A stretch of DNA of 64,000 nt from Pleurotus djamor. Taxonomy: Eukaryota; Basidiomycota; Agaricomycetes; Agaricales; Pleurotaceae. A model generated the notes under the pieces. It was not told the DNA's origin. It did not search any database and worked only from the letters and a program-made list of their open reading frames with translations. The stretch covers positions 111,726 to 175,725 of the forward strand of contig JAPEVF010000012.1 in NCBI GenBank assembly GCA_029747585.1. The letters run 5' to 3'. Positions 46,001-58,015 of this stretch are shown here, in pieces; position 1 is the first letter of the stretch, and the number at the start of each line of letters is the position of its first letter. The position numbers were made by a program, and so were the translations under genes.

Positions 46001-47286
46001 GTGGCGGGGACAGATGCACTGGAAACTGCATCGGCGAGGGGAGCCGTTGGTGAGCTAGTGGTAACTGCTTCGGTTGCGGATGGCGCCTCAGCGGTGGCAG
46101 AAGTGGCGGCAGGAGCAGAAGTGGCGGGCGATTCAGTCGAAGTTACATCAGCGTATGCGAGCACGGGAACATCATCTGCGTCAGAGGGATCAGGAGGACC
46201 CGCCGTGGTGGTACTGGCAGCTTCCTCTGTCGAGCTAGGAGACTCCTCAATAGATGATGCAGACGATGCAGCTGATGCTTCAGCACCAGGCGTGATAGAC
46301 GCTGTAGTAGAGGCGACNGCTGGGAGGGTTGAATCGGCACTGGTGCTTGGTGTGGGGACGACCAGGCTAGGGGATGGGGTGGACGACGGGGCGGCTGACG
46401 AGGGCAAAGCCGTGGTGGTAGTCGCTGTGTCCGTAGCAGAGGCAGTGGAAGGCAGCTCGGTGGGGGTCTCTGACACCGTAGAGTAGTTGGTCACCGTGAC
46501 ATATTTCACCTTCTTTACTTTCTTGACCCTGTGACCTTTCTTGCCCTTCTTCCCCTTCTTTGGGTGAGGTTTGTGAGCCGAAGAGGTAGGCTATATAAAG
46601 GTTAGCACGTTTACCATCAAGACAGTAAGGAAATCTGCATACCGACGCCTTGGCATCTGGGTCTACCGCATAGATAGATACCGTGTTATCCCCTCCACAC
46701 CGACCTCGATGGCGGCCGCCAGGGCATTTTGTGTTACACTTTCTCTCGTCAATGAGGGTCCCTTGGGATCCGTTGGCAAAGTCATTGCCGCAAATGCCTG
46801 GTACACCGAGTTGGTCACAAGAAATGAAAGCAATTACTTGGGAAACATACATGTGTCACTGAAAAGCTATGTGTGAGAACTCGCTCAAAGGCATATTGAG
46901 AACAAAGGACATACCCTCCGACAAGTCCAGCATACTGGTATTGTTTGCAGGCTTTATGACACGCCTTTACGGTCATCTTGCCACTCGTGAGCTTCAACCC
47001 ATCTAAGGCATGGACGCCTTCGACGTCGTTGATACAACCAACGTAGGACTTGCGCTGAGACAGTGTAAATGGCGCGGCGAGGAAAACAGTATGACAATGT
47101 GCTTACTCCGTGGTACTTCTTTCCAATAGGGCTAGCAGTAGCGACAGGCAATGTTCCAGTCGGAGTAGCACAGTCCGTGGTAGAAGCATCTACGACATGT
47201 GCAGCCGCTTCCTCCCTGCTATCCAGGCTCGCCGAAGCGACCGTGACAAGGGCCAAGGTTAGCAAGGAAACTGTTATCCTTCGCAT
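43082..47286 (-). CDS. Secreted WSC-mucin-like protein with DDVPVLSY repeats
   Basis: Signal peptide MRRITVSLLTLALVTVASA starts at 47286. A first WSC domain follows (YVGCINDVEGVHALDG, CHKACKQYQYAGLVGG, then TCICGNDF across two introns), then a Lys/His-rich block (KKGKKGKKGHRVKKVKKVK). About 900 residues rich in Ser, Thr, Ala and Pro contain twelve copies of a motif close to TDxGADDVPVLSY. A His/Gly-rich stretch (HHGHNHHNGPKHG, YHHHHHAHS) leads to a second WSC domain (YVGCIAEGTTGSRRAL, CRKLCKGYKYAATEYS, ECFCGD). The stop is at 43082-43084. No C-terminal membrane span or GPI signal was seen, so it is probably secreted or wall-bound. Each WSC is completed through an 8-nt microexon. Molecular function is unknown. 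Confidence 0.9.
43275..43282 (-). other. 8-nt microexon in the C-terminal WSC domain
   Basis: The 8 nt CGACGAAT (minus strand) are preceded by CCCACAG and followed by GTGAGT. Splicing yields TEYS-DE-CFCGD with the conserved Cys. Skipping it would shift the frame and reach TGA within five codons. Confidence 0.8.
43975..46190 (-). repeat. Twelve-copy protein repeat with core DDVPVLSY/F
   Basis: Twelve copies of a unit resembling (V/A)TDxG(A/S/T)DDVPVLS(Y/F) are spaced irregularly, roughly 25-110 residues apart, within Ser/Thr/Pro-rich sequence. The DDVPVL core is invariant in all twelve, and the following position is S in eleven and A in the first copy. DNA copies differ at third positions, so the unit is under protein-level selection. 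Confidence 0.9.
46851..46858 (-). other. 8-nt microexon in the N-terminal WSC domain
   Basis: The 8 nt TGACACAT (minus strand) are preceded by CTTTTCAG and followed by GTATGT. Splicing yields LVGG-DT-CICGND. Skipping it would shift the frame and reach a stop almost at once. Confidence 0.8.
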
Positions 47287-47922
47287 CGATGAACTAGATC
47301 TTCGTAAGGAACTGGTGATTGGATCATTGGAGAATGGACGAACCAGATGACGAGGGAGAAGGCAGAGTAGAGAACGGGATGTTCTACACGCTACTACTTC
47401 CCGCATACATCAGTGGTGCAGTTTTATAGTTGGATCATTTCCCTTGACATTCAGCTTGTGCACAGACTACTATAAAAGCGAGCTAATGTGGGGGAGGCCT
47501 AACGATCACATACTTAACGTGGCGAATTATGACCATTGATAGTGTTAAGCTAAAGATGTCAGGCACGGTACAGTTCAGGTGCCACCCTAAACAGTGTAAC
47601 AGAGGTGAGTAGACACGTCCGCTGAAAGAAAAGGTCATAAAANTTACNAAAAAATCGTNCCCTTCGNNTTGGANNAATAAACCNGNGAGAGAANAGTGCA
47701 GAACANNGGAATNCGAAGNTGAAAGTAAATGNCANTTGTGGTTCAGATGGGCTTGGAAGTGACATGTCACGAACTAAATAGGAGGCTAATTGACTATGTG
47801 CCGTGACAGGCAGANTGCTCCTTGGTTCAAGTTGGACCTTGTCAAGCTACACAGGCTGCGAACGTCAACANCGNATGAGAAAATTCATCGTCATCTACCN
47901 AGAGNGNTTGGGNTAGTTAAGG
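47287..47922. other. Intergenic region WSC gene promoter / POT1 3' side
   Basis: These 636 nt hold the promoter of the WSC gene and the 3' region of the POT1-like gene, which is transcribed toward it. A TATAAAA lies on the minus strand at 47422-47428. The part after 47640 is dotted with N characters. No further gene was supported. Confidence 0.5.
47422..47428 (-). promoter_or_regulatory. TATA box of the WSC gene
   Basis: TATAAAA on the minus strand lies about 136 nt upstream of the ATG at 47286, a distance similar to that in the GH71 gene. Confidence 0.5.
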
Positions 47923-50900
47923 CTAATCTCCTACGATGTCCATGACATAGTGGAAAAGTTCGGAGCTACTGTCGTCGAGCGGAATCATTTTTGAGATGAT
48001 CTTCCAGTAGAAGAACGACGTCTGGACGGGCGCGTCTGTGCCATTGNCCCAATTGTTATGCACTTGACGTATNTTGCCTATGTAAGGTTTCAACCGNCTT
48101 TCGACTTCTTGAAAAACANCNGGANCCTCGTCGAAGTCGNCCAANNGTACACCATCNAGGAGNGTAGACTACGTAGTACGAACGTGCTTAGCTGAAGGAC
48201 GAAATGNATNNCTNGGGCTCACCTTATGTGTCACAGCCACCACCAGAGGATCGCCNTATTCGTCTACAAGACGGAGAGCGAGGCGATAATAATATCGAAC
48301 GAATTCGTAGTCAGAATCACCACATTCAAAACATGCTNTNTGTGTCTTAGGTAGCCTGNTGACCAGTGATTAGNAAGTNGTTGNNAATCAATGATGGGTT
48401 AGGCGTACGTCGTCTTGCAGTTGGAGCANTGGAGGATCAGAGAGTCCTTGAGATTCATTGGCGACANATCAACAGCACGCGCCCAGATATATACAGGCGN
48501 AGTGTTCTTCNGGAACGCATCTTCNACNTCCCGTATAGGAAGATAGGACCTACGGTTCTCTTTCAANGCAGGGGTAGACGGGGNTTGAGTNTTTCGCATT
48601 GCGTTAGNCAATTCACGTTTGCGCCTTGTTGTACATTAGCGTTTGGGTAAAAGAGAGAGATATCAATGNCGCACTTCAGGAGCTGCTCCAGATGAGTATC
48701 CTGGGGATCCGTGGTTTGCAGCTTCATAATNAATCTCTGGTCTCCTCCTANATATCCCCTGACATCGCCTGCAGAATTCCGTTTCAGTTTCAAGTTACGA
48801 AGCNGGCAAATGAAACCAGGCTCCAGGCGGGCCCCTGTGGTGGCTTGTCCGTCGCTCAATTGNACCTTNAGAACCGAAGTCTTGATACAATGGTCGCCAC
48901 AAGGCTGGGTNCCGATGAGATTGTTTGACGTGTAATCTGTAACGTGGATGAAGCAAAACGAGGCTTGTGCAGGTTCGACGCTTAGTATCTGTNTTTTGGC
49001 ATGAGTTTGATGTNGTCTATGAATTTCANNATGCAATTACCTCTACGGTACAAGTAAACCGTTGATCTATCTCAACGTCTTGTAGAAGGGAGTGTGCAAA
49101 CATATGCTTTCCGTCTTGTATTTCACANGANTGCTCGCANGATTGTTCCCAAGCTTTCTTCCGCCTGTGNATAACTCAGAGGANGTGTGGGTGAGGNACG
49201 AAGGCAGACTCACTCTATTAGGGCCTGTAAATGGACATCCATAGAATNTGCTGCATCAAGCGGGGTTATCTTGGTCTCCACAATCTTGGCTTCCAGGTAG
49301 CCTGATGTTGANAGCCNGGCACGTAGATTTTTCATCGAGTAATATTGGCCTTGGCTAAGGGTCGGGCCCATCTCAGAGGCATCATCCCACATNTCAACCT
49401 TCAGNATACTTTGAGATAACCCAGGGGGAGCCCANTCANCCTGGGTAGGGTATAATGNNTGGTTCTCNGAGTAATCAGTNACGAAGAGGGTATAAACATT
49501 GGTTCGGTCGGTAGATGCTCCGTGAAGTACCTATGTAGATGAGATTCAGTTCGAAGAGCGACCAGTACGAGACNGCGAGAAACTTACTTCGACAGTGCCA
49601 TCGAAAAACCCCGAAGGAGGGGCGTCCGGATCTGCTTCNGATATTGTCCGATGCCGACGCAACCCCCTCCTGTCAACGACNAGAGGGCTCAATGGACTGT
49701 GGGGGTCTTGTGCTTCCCTGGCTTTGACTATACNTGCCCACCAATCTGCTAACCGCTTGCAGTATGCNACTTCTGAAGGAGTAGCATCGCGAAACGGGCT
49801 GAATGAATAACCATAACCAGANGCAAGCCCTTCAGCCCGAGGTANAGTTTTCTCGTCACAATGACCGTGATGGACGACATCCAAAGATGGACTGTATATG
49901 GCCCATTTAAGTCGGTTGCCATATCCAGTTCCTCGGATCGAATCGTGGAAAAGGACGGCCTGTGACAGACGATTTAGCGACGATCCCAAGTGCACTTANN
50001 ATCAAACCACAAACCTTGAGGAAATTCAAGATGAGAANNTCTCCAATTTCTGCGGATGCGGGGAGCCATTCAGGATATTTCGGGGTAAAGCATACTGATT
50101 TGAAGCCTTCCTCAGATGTNGAACCGTAGTTCGATGGGTCAACCATGGAGAAACTCCAGCTTCGCTCTANTCAGNATATTCGAAACTTGAANNNGATACA
50201 AATNCCTTTGATCGATGGCACCTACCATTCATGCGCGTTGTCTCGGGGGATCCCTTGCGCGCGACGACGCCAATNACGTTGTAAAACTTTGANACCTCAG
50301 TCACTTCCGAAAGGGGGGAATACACGACGCCCTAGATGAGTCAGGAACGTCGGAAATGTATCGAAGACAACTGACAACGNACCTCCTCGTTTCTAAAGCC
50401 CGTCTTCATCGTCGGTATTACCACCGGAGGGGNAGGAGGGGAAGGAGGGGAAGGAGGAGGTGGTTCATCTTGTTCTCTCTCAACTTCTGACGAGGCGTCT
50501 GGAGCTGTAGTCTCAGTCAATTTGAGTTCCGCTTGACGTCGAGCGGCAATAAGAGCCTTCTTGTCTCTCTTCGACAGNTTGAGATGCCGTGGCTTCGTGC
50601 TCTTCGGATTTGCTTGGGCAGGTGGCNTGGGGGTGGTNANCCCATCATCGTCNGAGGGCAGACTGTTCGTCCTGAAAGATCTAGCNGGCGAGATGACGGG
50701 TGAGNCATCGTCCCAGTCTATTTCCGCNTTGGGTGACGAAGACTTTGANGGTAGNTTGTANTGAGGCGTTGAGTTGACTGCGAGCTCNGGCGTGCTGNNA
50801 GGGTCTGGAGTGCGTTGTGGGGGCGTCTGGGACTTCGCTCGCAGCTCCTGGACTANAGAATGTNAAATTGACTTCATAAACAGTGCCAATATAGTNACCT

Positions 50901-51365
50901 ACGTTTCCAGGTGTCCACTATGCGATCCTCTTCGCCCCATCGGGCCGTACGCAGGAACTTGACGACGACACCCTCGGGATATGTTATCAGNATTGGGAAT
51001 ACTGAAGGAGCNCCAGATGGCTTCTTNCTCTTGATACTCGCTCCACGAAGACTGAGACAGAACTCGTCGGTTGAATCAAAGTGTAGGTACTGTGTGTGGA
51101 AGAAATCGCTNCATCGTTCCGAGAACAGGACTTCGAATGATAGGTAGGTTCCCTCTTGGAGAGCACGAACTTGTAGCCTAAGCTGTGAGCTATGAACCGG
51201 CCAGATCATGTACGCTTTCACGCGTACGAAGCCAGTGGTGTCTGTATTATCGTCGTAGAGGCTNGCAACAGTGCGCTCGAGGTCTGGCGCGAAGGGATCA
51301 TCATGGGCGAGTTTAGGTCTCTTTGGAGTTGGNAGTGGTGAGTCGCTGAAGTTTGCGCGCTTCAT
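47923..51365 (-). CDS. POT1: POT1-like telomere end-binding protein
   Basis: Reading from MKRANFSDS at 51365, the N-terminal part contains an OB-like region ending GVVVKFLRTARWGEEDRIVD, then a long Pro/Ser-rich insertion (TPPQRTPDP..., EQDEPPPPSPPSPP). A second OB fold follows with NVYTLFVTDYS, KVEMWDDASEMG and GQYYSMKNLRA...SGYLEAKI, the pattern of the POT1 single-strand DNA-binding domain. C-terminal segments include ILSVEPAQASFCFIHVTDYT and two Cys pairs (CSNC and CFEC about 40 residues apart), consistent with the zinc-containing C-terminal OB fold of POT1. POT1 caps telomeric single-stranded DNA. The stop is at 47923-47925. N characters are dense, so residues are uncertain at many places. 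It is divergent from TAP42. Confidence 0.75.
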
Positions 51366-51505
51366 GCTTCTGGACTAGGATGTGGTTGTGGGCAAGAGTG
51401 TCCACTCCATGGTCAAGACTCAATGGACGCGTTCTCGAAAGGTAATCATCCGGTCACGTGATCGATTTTTATTGAGTCTGGGCGACAATCTTATCTTATC
51501 AAACC
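51366..51505. promoter_or_regulatory. Short divergent promoter POT1-like / TAP42
   Basis: 140 nt separate the two start codons. The region contains GGTCACGTGATCG, with a CACGTG E-box-like palindrome near 51456-51461, a binding site for bHLH factors. Function is inferred only. Confidence 0.35.
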
Positions 51506-52892
51506 ATGTCCAACCTCCCTTCTCTCTTTCGCAAAGCACTCCAAGCANCTTCACAAGCATATGACCTTCCAACAGCGGATGACCACACCCAAGTACTTCA
51601 ACCANGNACACNTCNTGTACATTGAGCTNACCATCGCGAATAGGCCCTCATTCAGTCCTCTTTAGCAGATCTGACTGTACTCCGGTCCCGCATCGCGGCG
51701 TTGTCCTTGTTCAGTCCCAATGANAGCCTAGATGATATCGCGACACAAGATNTAATATACCTTACTNCCCCATACGTCCATGCACAGGTTCTTGAGCGCG
51801 TCNGAATCCTGGATCGAGAGGCCCGGCTGGTTTCGTTGACCGAAGGAAGGGTGTGTGCTTCNTTTGTNATTCACAATGACTTGGCTCTGGCTGACCCCAT
51901 GNTACGAAAAGAGTTTATTGAGCCGATTCATAGAGAGCTTNGANGCCTATGAAGTTGTNCCGGAGGATGANCGACTACTCTACAAACAGAACGCGTCCGC
52001 AATCGCGGANCCCACCCGCCGGAGGGANCTNAAGATCAAGCAGTATCAAAAAGAAAAGGAGCTGCGCACCAGAATCAACGAGATAACTAAGAAGAGGCGC
52101 AGTGCAGAGCCTGAATCTACGTCTGAATTCAGCTTGATAGCATCTTTGCTANCCTCACCGACTTCTACTACGGAGGACGAAGATGAAGACGACGCNACAT
52201 CCGAGGTCNTTAGGGATGCTACGATACTNCTTCTGAAACTTNCGTACGCGCAAGCNAATACACANCTCGAGAGNATGGATCAAGAACTCGAGTTGTTAAG
52301 AATGGCCCCNCCACCTCCTCCGCANCCCTCACAGTCAAGTATNGATCCCCGACGCGTCCAAAATGANAGCGATAACTCATGGAGNTTGGATACACCGAGA
52401 TCTACCTCAGCACCCGATGGAAAAGGTCCCCTCATTGATTCTGATGGCCGAGTGAGCATCACATTTCTCGGTACATCATGCCACATTAATCTTCCTAGCC
52501 TCTTCGTCCTTTCACTATCTTGCCAGCTGGAACATCCAACAGGGAGCGCCTACAGGCCCAGGTATTCAGACCTGACCATCGACTTCCAACCATGACGATT
52601 GAAGAATACCTCCAAATTGAAGAAGAACGCGGCAACATATTGACCGGTGGCGGGTGAGTATCATAGTCTATCGTCAGCCACTTCAGACAGCCATAATGGG
52701 GTCTAATGAAACTATAGACCTGCCTCTGTTGCAGCTCCAACCTCTTCAGAACAGCTGGCCTTGGATTCAGAGCAAGANGGGACCTTGTTCGGAGAAGANA
52801 AGTCGGAGCAGAAGCGGAAGAAGGANGAGGAGTGGGCTTTGTTTACTGAAGAGAATCCNAAGGGCGCTGGGAATAGAATGAATAGAGGATGA
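51506..52892 (+). CDS. TAP42: TAP42-family PP2A-associated protein
   Basis: The start MSNLPSLFRKALQ begins a helical protein with the family block SLFSPN-SLDDIATQDLIYL and LERV-ILDREARL, then EKELRTRINEITKKRR, an acidic stretch, and LELLRMAPPPPP. After introns, the conserved C-terminal element RPFTILPAGTSNRERLQAQVF and PTMTIEEYLQIEEERG-ILTGGG follow, ending in a charged tail with a stop at 52890-52892. Tap42/alpha4 binds catalytic subunits of PP2A-type phosphatases and links them to TOR signalling in the cytoplasm. The first intron(s) near 51540-51660 are unclear because of N characters. It is convergent with YPT6. Confidence 0.8.
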
Positions 52893-53015
52893 GGTTTTAA
52901 TTCCAGGTATAGGTCTATTACAAACGGGGACAACATAGGTGAATGTTAGAGTACACATGCCTAAGACAAAAGTCGAAAGATGGACGGAGTGTACACTGAG
53001 GGTNGGTGATACAAT

Positions 53016-53919
<904 letters not shown>

Positions 53920-54155
53920 AATGACGTGTAGAGAGACTAAGAACAAGAAAAGGCCGAGTCGGTTGACGCACGAGATAAATGTGGTGATGAAGGAGAGGTT
54001 TAGCGTTTAGCAGCTTGNGGCANCGCCGGGCGCTTCGTGGGCGCTCAAGATACTTCTCTCAAATGATCATCATGATGACACCCTCAAGCCNACTCCCAGG
54101 CTCAGCAGTGTTCTAATTTCTTTATCTGCCCCCAGCTCGCCTCAGGATACACGCC

Positions 54156-56511
54156 ATGAAACTCTCAGAGAAGATTGCNTCTCATCATGCTNCNATTCCG
54201 TTCTACACGTTTGAGTTCTTTCCCCCAAGGACTGACCAAGTTCGCAAGTCGTCTCGTATGCGAGCTTCCACATTAATGACGTGGACAATGAATACAGGGA
54301 CTCGAAAACTTGGTGCCCCGGATAACCAGGATGACTGGTCTCAGTCCCCTGGCTGTCAGCATTACTTGGGGGGCAGGTGGTTCGACCAAAGATAGGAGTC
54401 TCGATCTCGCAGGAATAACACAGCGAGAACATGGGGTCGAGACCATCCTCCATTTGACATGCACGAACATGGAAAAGGGACTCGTTGATGAGACCTTGAG
54501 AGTTGGTTCCAATCTTAGTCTTTCCCCCAAACATAGATTAAACTCATTCCATTNATCAGGCTGCCAAAGAACGTGGGATCCAGAACATCCTTGCTTTACG
54601 CGGTGGTCAGTTCGGTGTNCAGTCACGAAGNGACACTCTGTAACCCTTTCCATCAGACCCACCTCGTGGTGAAGAAGACTGGATCGCCGTGGACGAGAGG
54701 TTTACTTGTGCCAGAGACCTTGTGGCGTACATCCGATCCACACCCGAGTTCGCATCGTACTTCTCCATTGGTGTAGCAGGTTCGTCGTTCAAGCGCCGGT
54801 TGACTCGGTTGTGGGTATTGATCTAATGACCTAGGTTATCCCGAAGGACACCCTGAGTCTACGTACAGTGAAGAAGAAGAAATTGCTCGCCTAAAAGAGA
54901 AAATCGACGCTGGAGCTGAATATGTCATCACCCAGGTCTTCTACGACGTGGAAGGCTTTCTCCACTGGCTACAGAAGGTGCGAGATGCGGGTGAGCTGTC
55001 TCTGCCGACTTGATTGNCAAAAATTGAAATCAATTCATAGGTATAACGGTGCCCATCATCCCCGGAATCATGCCAATCCAAACGTACGCATCGTTCCAGA
55101 GACTGATCAAGCTTTGTGGATGTCGCATTCCCCTTCAGGTNATGGCTGATCTCGAGCCCATCTTGGTAAACAAAGTCCCCTCTNGTTTCAGCCCCTTCTG
55201 ATNGCTTNGATCAGAGTGACGATCAGAAGGTGAAAGACTATGGTGTATCTTTGGCCGTAGATATGCTGCGCAAGCTTTCAANGAGCGTGAAAGGATTTCA
55301 TTTTTGCACGCTCAACTTGGAGAAGAGTGTACGGCGTGTCCTTGAAACTCTACAATGGACAAGGCCCACCTTNATCGAACAAAATAAACTAATTGTCGTA
55401 CGTCATCCTTTGGGNTCACCTAGATCCACCTAAGNCATAAATCATNGTAGGAGGCTCCTGAGCGGAGAACTCATGAACCCGGGGAGTCAGACCTAGTAGT
55501 CTCNCCGCACAATGCGACGGACTCTGCGAAGGTTGGCCTGTTGAACCTGCCCGAGGTCGAAGGTGAAGCTGGCAAAGGCGAGCTNAATCATGCTGCAACA
55601 TGGGATGACTTTCCNAACGGCCGGTTCGGCGACATCAAGAGTCCTGCGTATGGAGATCAAGGGCTTTGGGGAGGACTGCCAGTTACTGTCAGTACTTCGC
55701 CTCGTTGCTCTTCGTCCTCCCTGACTTTNCTCTTCTCAGCGCAACACAGCCCTCACAGACTGGGGGTATCCCAAATCATCTGATGATCTCACCACTCTGT
55801 TCGTTGACCACCTCAACGGAAAGAAGGCTTCGACGCCTTTTTCCCATGGCCCGCTGCTTCCGGAGTCCCAGACGATCCTGCCTATGTTAGAACGACTAAA
55901 TAAGAAAGGATGGTGGACTGTAGGCTCACAGCCGGCCGTTGATGGTGCTGATTCTAGTGATTCAATACTTGGTTGGGGTCCCCCAGATGGCCGNGTTTTC
56001 CAGAAAGCGTTCGTCGAGTTCTTTTGCAATGATGAAACCGTCAAAGAATTAGAATCGCGCATTGAGAAACACGGCAGAGGCTGGGTACACATGTTCGCGA
56101 GTAACAAAAACGTAAGTGGGAACGTATTGCGCAATGGAAGGCAAGGTTTACTGATAGAGTTTGCAGGGAACACTGAAAAGTAACGTCCCTGAAGGAGCTC
56201 GGAATGCAGTCACCTGGGGAGTCTTTCCAGGACAAGAAATCGTTCAATCTACGATCATCGAAGTAGCGTCATTCTTGAATTGGAAGGTCAGGANCTTGAT
56301 TGATCTTCTCAAGCTTTGTGTATTCATTGCTAAGTAGGAAGAAGCATTCGAAATATGGTCAACGTGGGCTTCGTTCTATCATCCAGAGTCCAGCGAACGC
56401 CGTTTGCTTGAAGAGATCCAGAACACACGATGGCTCGTAAATATTGTCCACCACGACTTCAAGCAACCATCAGCGCTGTGGGATTTACTCTTTGACGACN
56501 CAAGGGANTAG
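54156..56511 (+). CDS. MET13: Methylenetetrahydrofolate reductase, Met13 type
   Basis: MKLSEKI...IPFYTFEFFPPRTDQ starts the FAD-binding TIM barrel. Further barrel motifs are AVSITWGAGGST, ILHLTCTNM, ILALRGDPPRGEEDW, IDAGAEYVITQVFYDVEGF, PIIPGIMPIQTYASF and LNLEKSVRRVLE. The eukaryote-specific C-terminal half follows (ATWDDFPNGRFGD, WGPPDGRVFQKAFVEFF, AVTWGVFPGQEI, WLVNIVHHDFKQP), with a stop at 56509-56511. The enzyme makes 5-methyltetrahydrofolate for methionine synthesis. Motif wording around GDPPR and PIIPGIMPI fits the Met13 rather than the Met12 paralogue. N characters and several short introns interrupt the middle. It is convergent with VPS29, with 70 nt between stops. Confidence 0.93.
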
Positions 56512-56581
56512 GTATCACGATTTAGGAANGCTGAAGTAGACACATACTAGGATATNNNANATNNNGAACGTACAANTGCTG

Positions 56582-57422
56582 TTACCATCCACCAGTNGCG
56601 GCCATCGAAGGGCTGGTCGGTATACTTTGAGGGGGGACAGAGCTCTTTGGCTCTTTCGAAACGTCGTCTTCCTTCCTATATTCAACTTTCTCGACNCGAA
56701 CCTCTCCCTCGATCAGCTGGTATACGTANATNACCACTACAGGGCCTTGAATATCCATGAGAGCAAACGAAGGGGTTGGTTCACTGGTAGACCGTTGAGC
56801 ATCATCTTTTGCTATGTAAGGAGTNGTGCCTTACCCGGTNTATAGACCAGTCCACGCTCCAGTCGCAGAACCGGGATTGACGAAAAACTTCCCATCATAT
56901 TCAATAGCTTGGAAGCTAGTCAACGAGNATGTTAGCACCGCAGTACCCTAGGAAGACCACGAACGTACGTGTGCGTATGNCCNGAGACGAGCACGTCAAC
57001 GTCCATTTGGCGAGCAATTGCACTCAGTGAATCCAAGTCGCCAGTCGGTATGCATTGGTGACCGTGGATGACACCAATCTTTATTGGGGGATGTACGACC
57101 GTCACTGATAATGGGAATGCTGGTGCCTGCGCATGGATTATGGACGTCAGTACCAGATGTAACGTCNCAATACTTGCTAGATACAGCCATACTTGAATGA
57201 ACCGCCGAGCTAAGCAATACCCACCTCATCATAATCGCCCTTGACAACATGTACGTCTGCGGCCACAGTTCTGAGGTAGTCGTATGTTTCCTTGTCGCAA
57301 ACGTTCCCAGTGCAAAGAATTTGCTGNATTTTGCCTGGGACTAGAAGCTTCCTGAATTTCGCTGGTAGATCATGGGTCCTATGTGGAATGTGCAAGTCGC
57401 CGATGACGAGGACCAAGACCAT
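56582..57422 (-). CDS. VPS29: Retromer subunit Vps29
   Basis: A metallophosphoesterase-fold protein: [20 protein letters not shown] with the metal-site pattern [71 protein letters not shown] and [17 protein letters not shown]. The C-terminal tail after KVEY is longer than in animals (about 25 residues, ending MAATGGW), with a stop at 56582-56584. Vps29 binds Vps35 in the retromer that retrieves cargo from endosomes. A short N run (56556-56565) lies just beyond the stop. Its start is only 70 nt from that of MDM35. Confidence 0.95.
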
Positions 57423-57492
57423 TGTGTGTGAGGGAGAACAAGTCGANACGCGTAGACGCCCAAATTAGTTCCTCCAAAACAACGTCGACGTC
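57423..57492. promoter_or_regulatory. Very short divergent promoter VPS29 / MDM35
   Basis: Only 70 nt lie between the two ATGs, so both 5' leaders and the core promoter elements must overlap or be extremely short. Confidence 0.6.
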
Positions 57493-57859
57493 ATGGCCCA
57501 CAGCCTCTCAGAAGAATGCACCCCTCTCAAACACCAATACGACACTTGCTTCAATTCCTGGTTTGAGGGTTACCTGGAGCCTGCCATGGCTGTTGGCACT
57601 AACCCAAAGCAGCGCGAGGAGCATTCCAAACGGAAAGCTGCGGAATACGAAGAGAAATGCGGGAAAATATGGGAGAGCTATCGACTGTGTGTGCAGGTAA
57701 GTTTCCCCACCAAGCTGCTCGCTATCAGATAGCTGAATCCACGTAAAGAAAGCAGTAAAAGACAAGGGACTGGACACGCTACTGCAGCAGGCGAGAGAGG
57801 AAAATCCCTTGACAGAACCACCGTCGATGGACAAAAGCTCGCACCCGACAAGCTCATAG
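57493..57859 (+). CDS. MDM35: Mdm35/TRIAP1 twin CX9C intermembrane space protein
   Basis: Two exons (57493-57696 and 57749-57859) encode about 104 residues. Twin CX9C motifs are perfect: the first from EECTPLKHQYDTCFNSWF, the second CGKIWESYRLC, after the helical linker PKQREEHSKRKAAEYEE. This is the Mia40-imported family of Mdm35/TRIAP1, which chaperones the Ups/PRELI lipid-transfer proteins in the mitochondrial intermembrane space. The C-terminal tail ends MDKSSHPTSS. It is divergent from VPS29. Confidence 0.94.
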
Positions 57860-57949
57860 GGCTCTTGTAGTCGTAGATTGTCTGCCTGCTTGATGTATTG
57901 CCTCGTGAACAATGAACATATAAAGCACTGATCACCGCTCCTTCCACTG

Positions 57950-57957
57950 TATATAAG
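57950..57957 (+). promoter_or_regulatory. TATA box before the small unknown gene
   Basis: TATATAAG lies 66 nt upstream of the ATG at 58016. It is followed at once by two tandem copies of a GGCGCCCA element near the expected transcription start. Confidence 0.55.
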
Positions 57958-58015
57958 TACAGGCGCCCAGGCGCCCATAGGCAAAGCCTTTCCAATTAGC
58001 CACCATCACCAAGTC

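Noticed and set aside
43975..46190. Regular repeats resembling a repeat array such as CRISPR or a satellite
   Set aside because: The units vary in spacing and at third codon positions, keep a single reading frame and encode a constant peptide core, so this is a protein repeat.
45071..46486. Open frame of 471 codons on the plus strand
   Set aside because: It is antisense to the Ser/Thr/Ala/Pro repeat protein. Repetitive GC-rich codons of the true strand leave the opposite strand open; the translation is Gly/Ser/Val/Ala-rich without a signal peptide or known motif.
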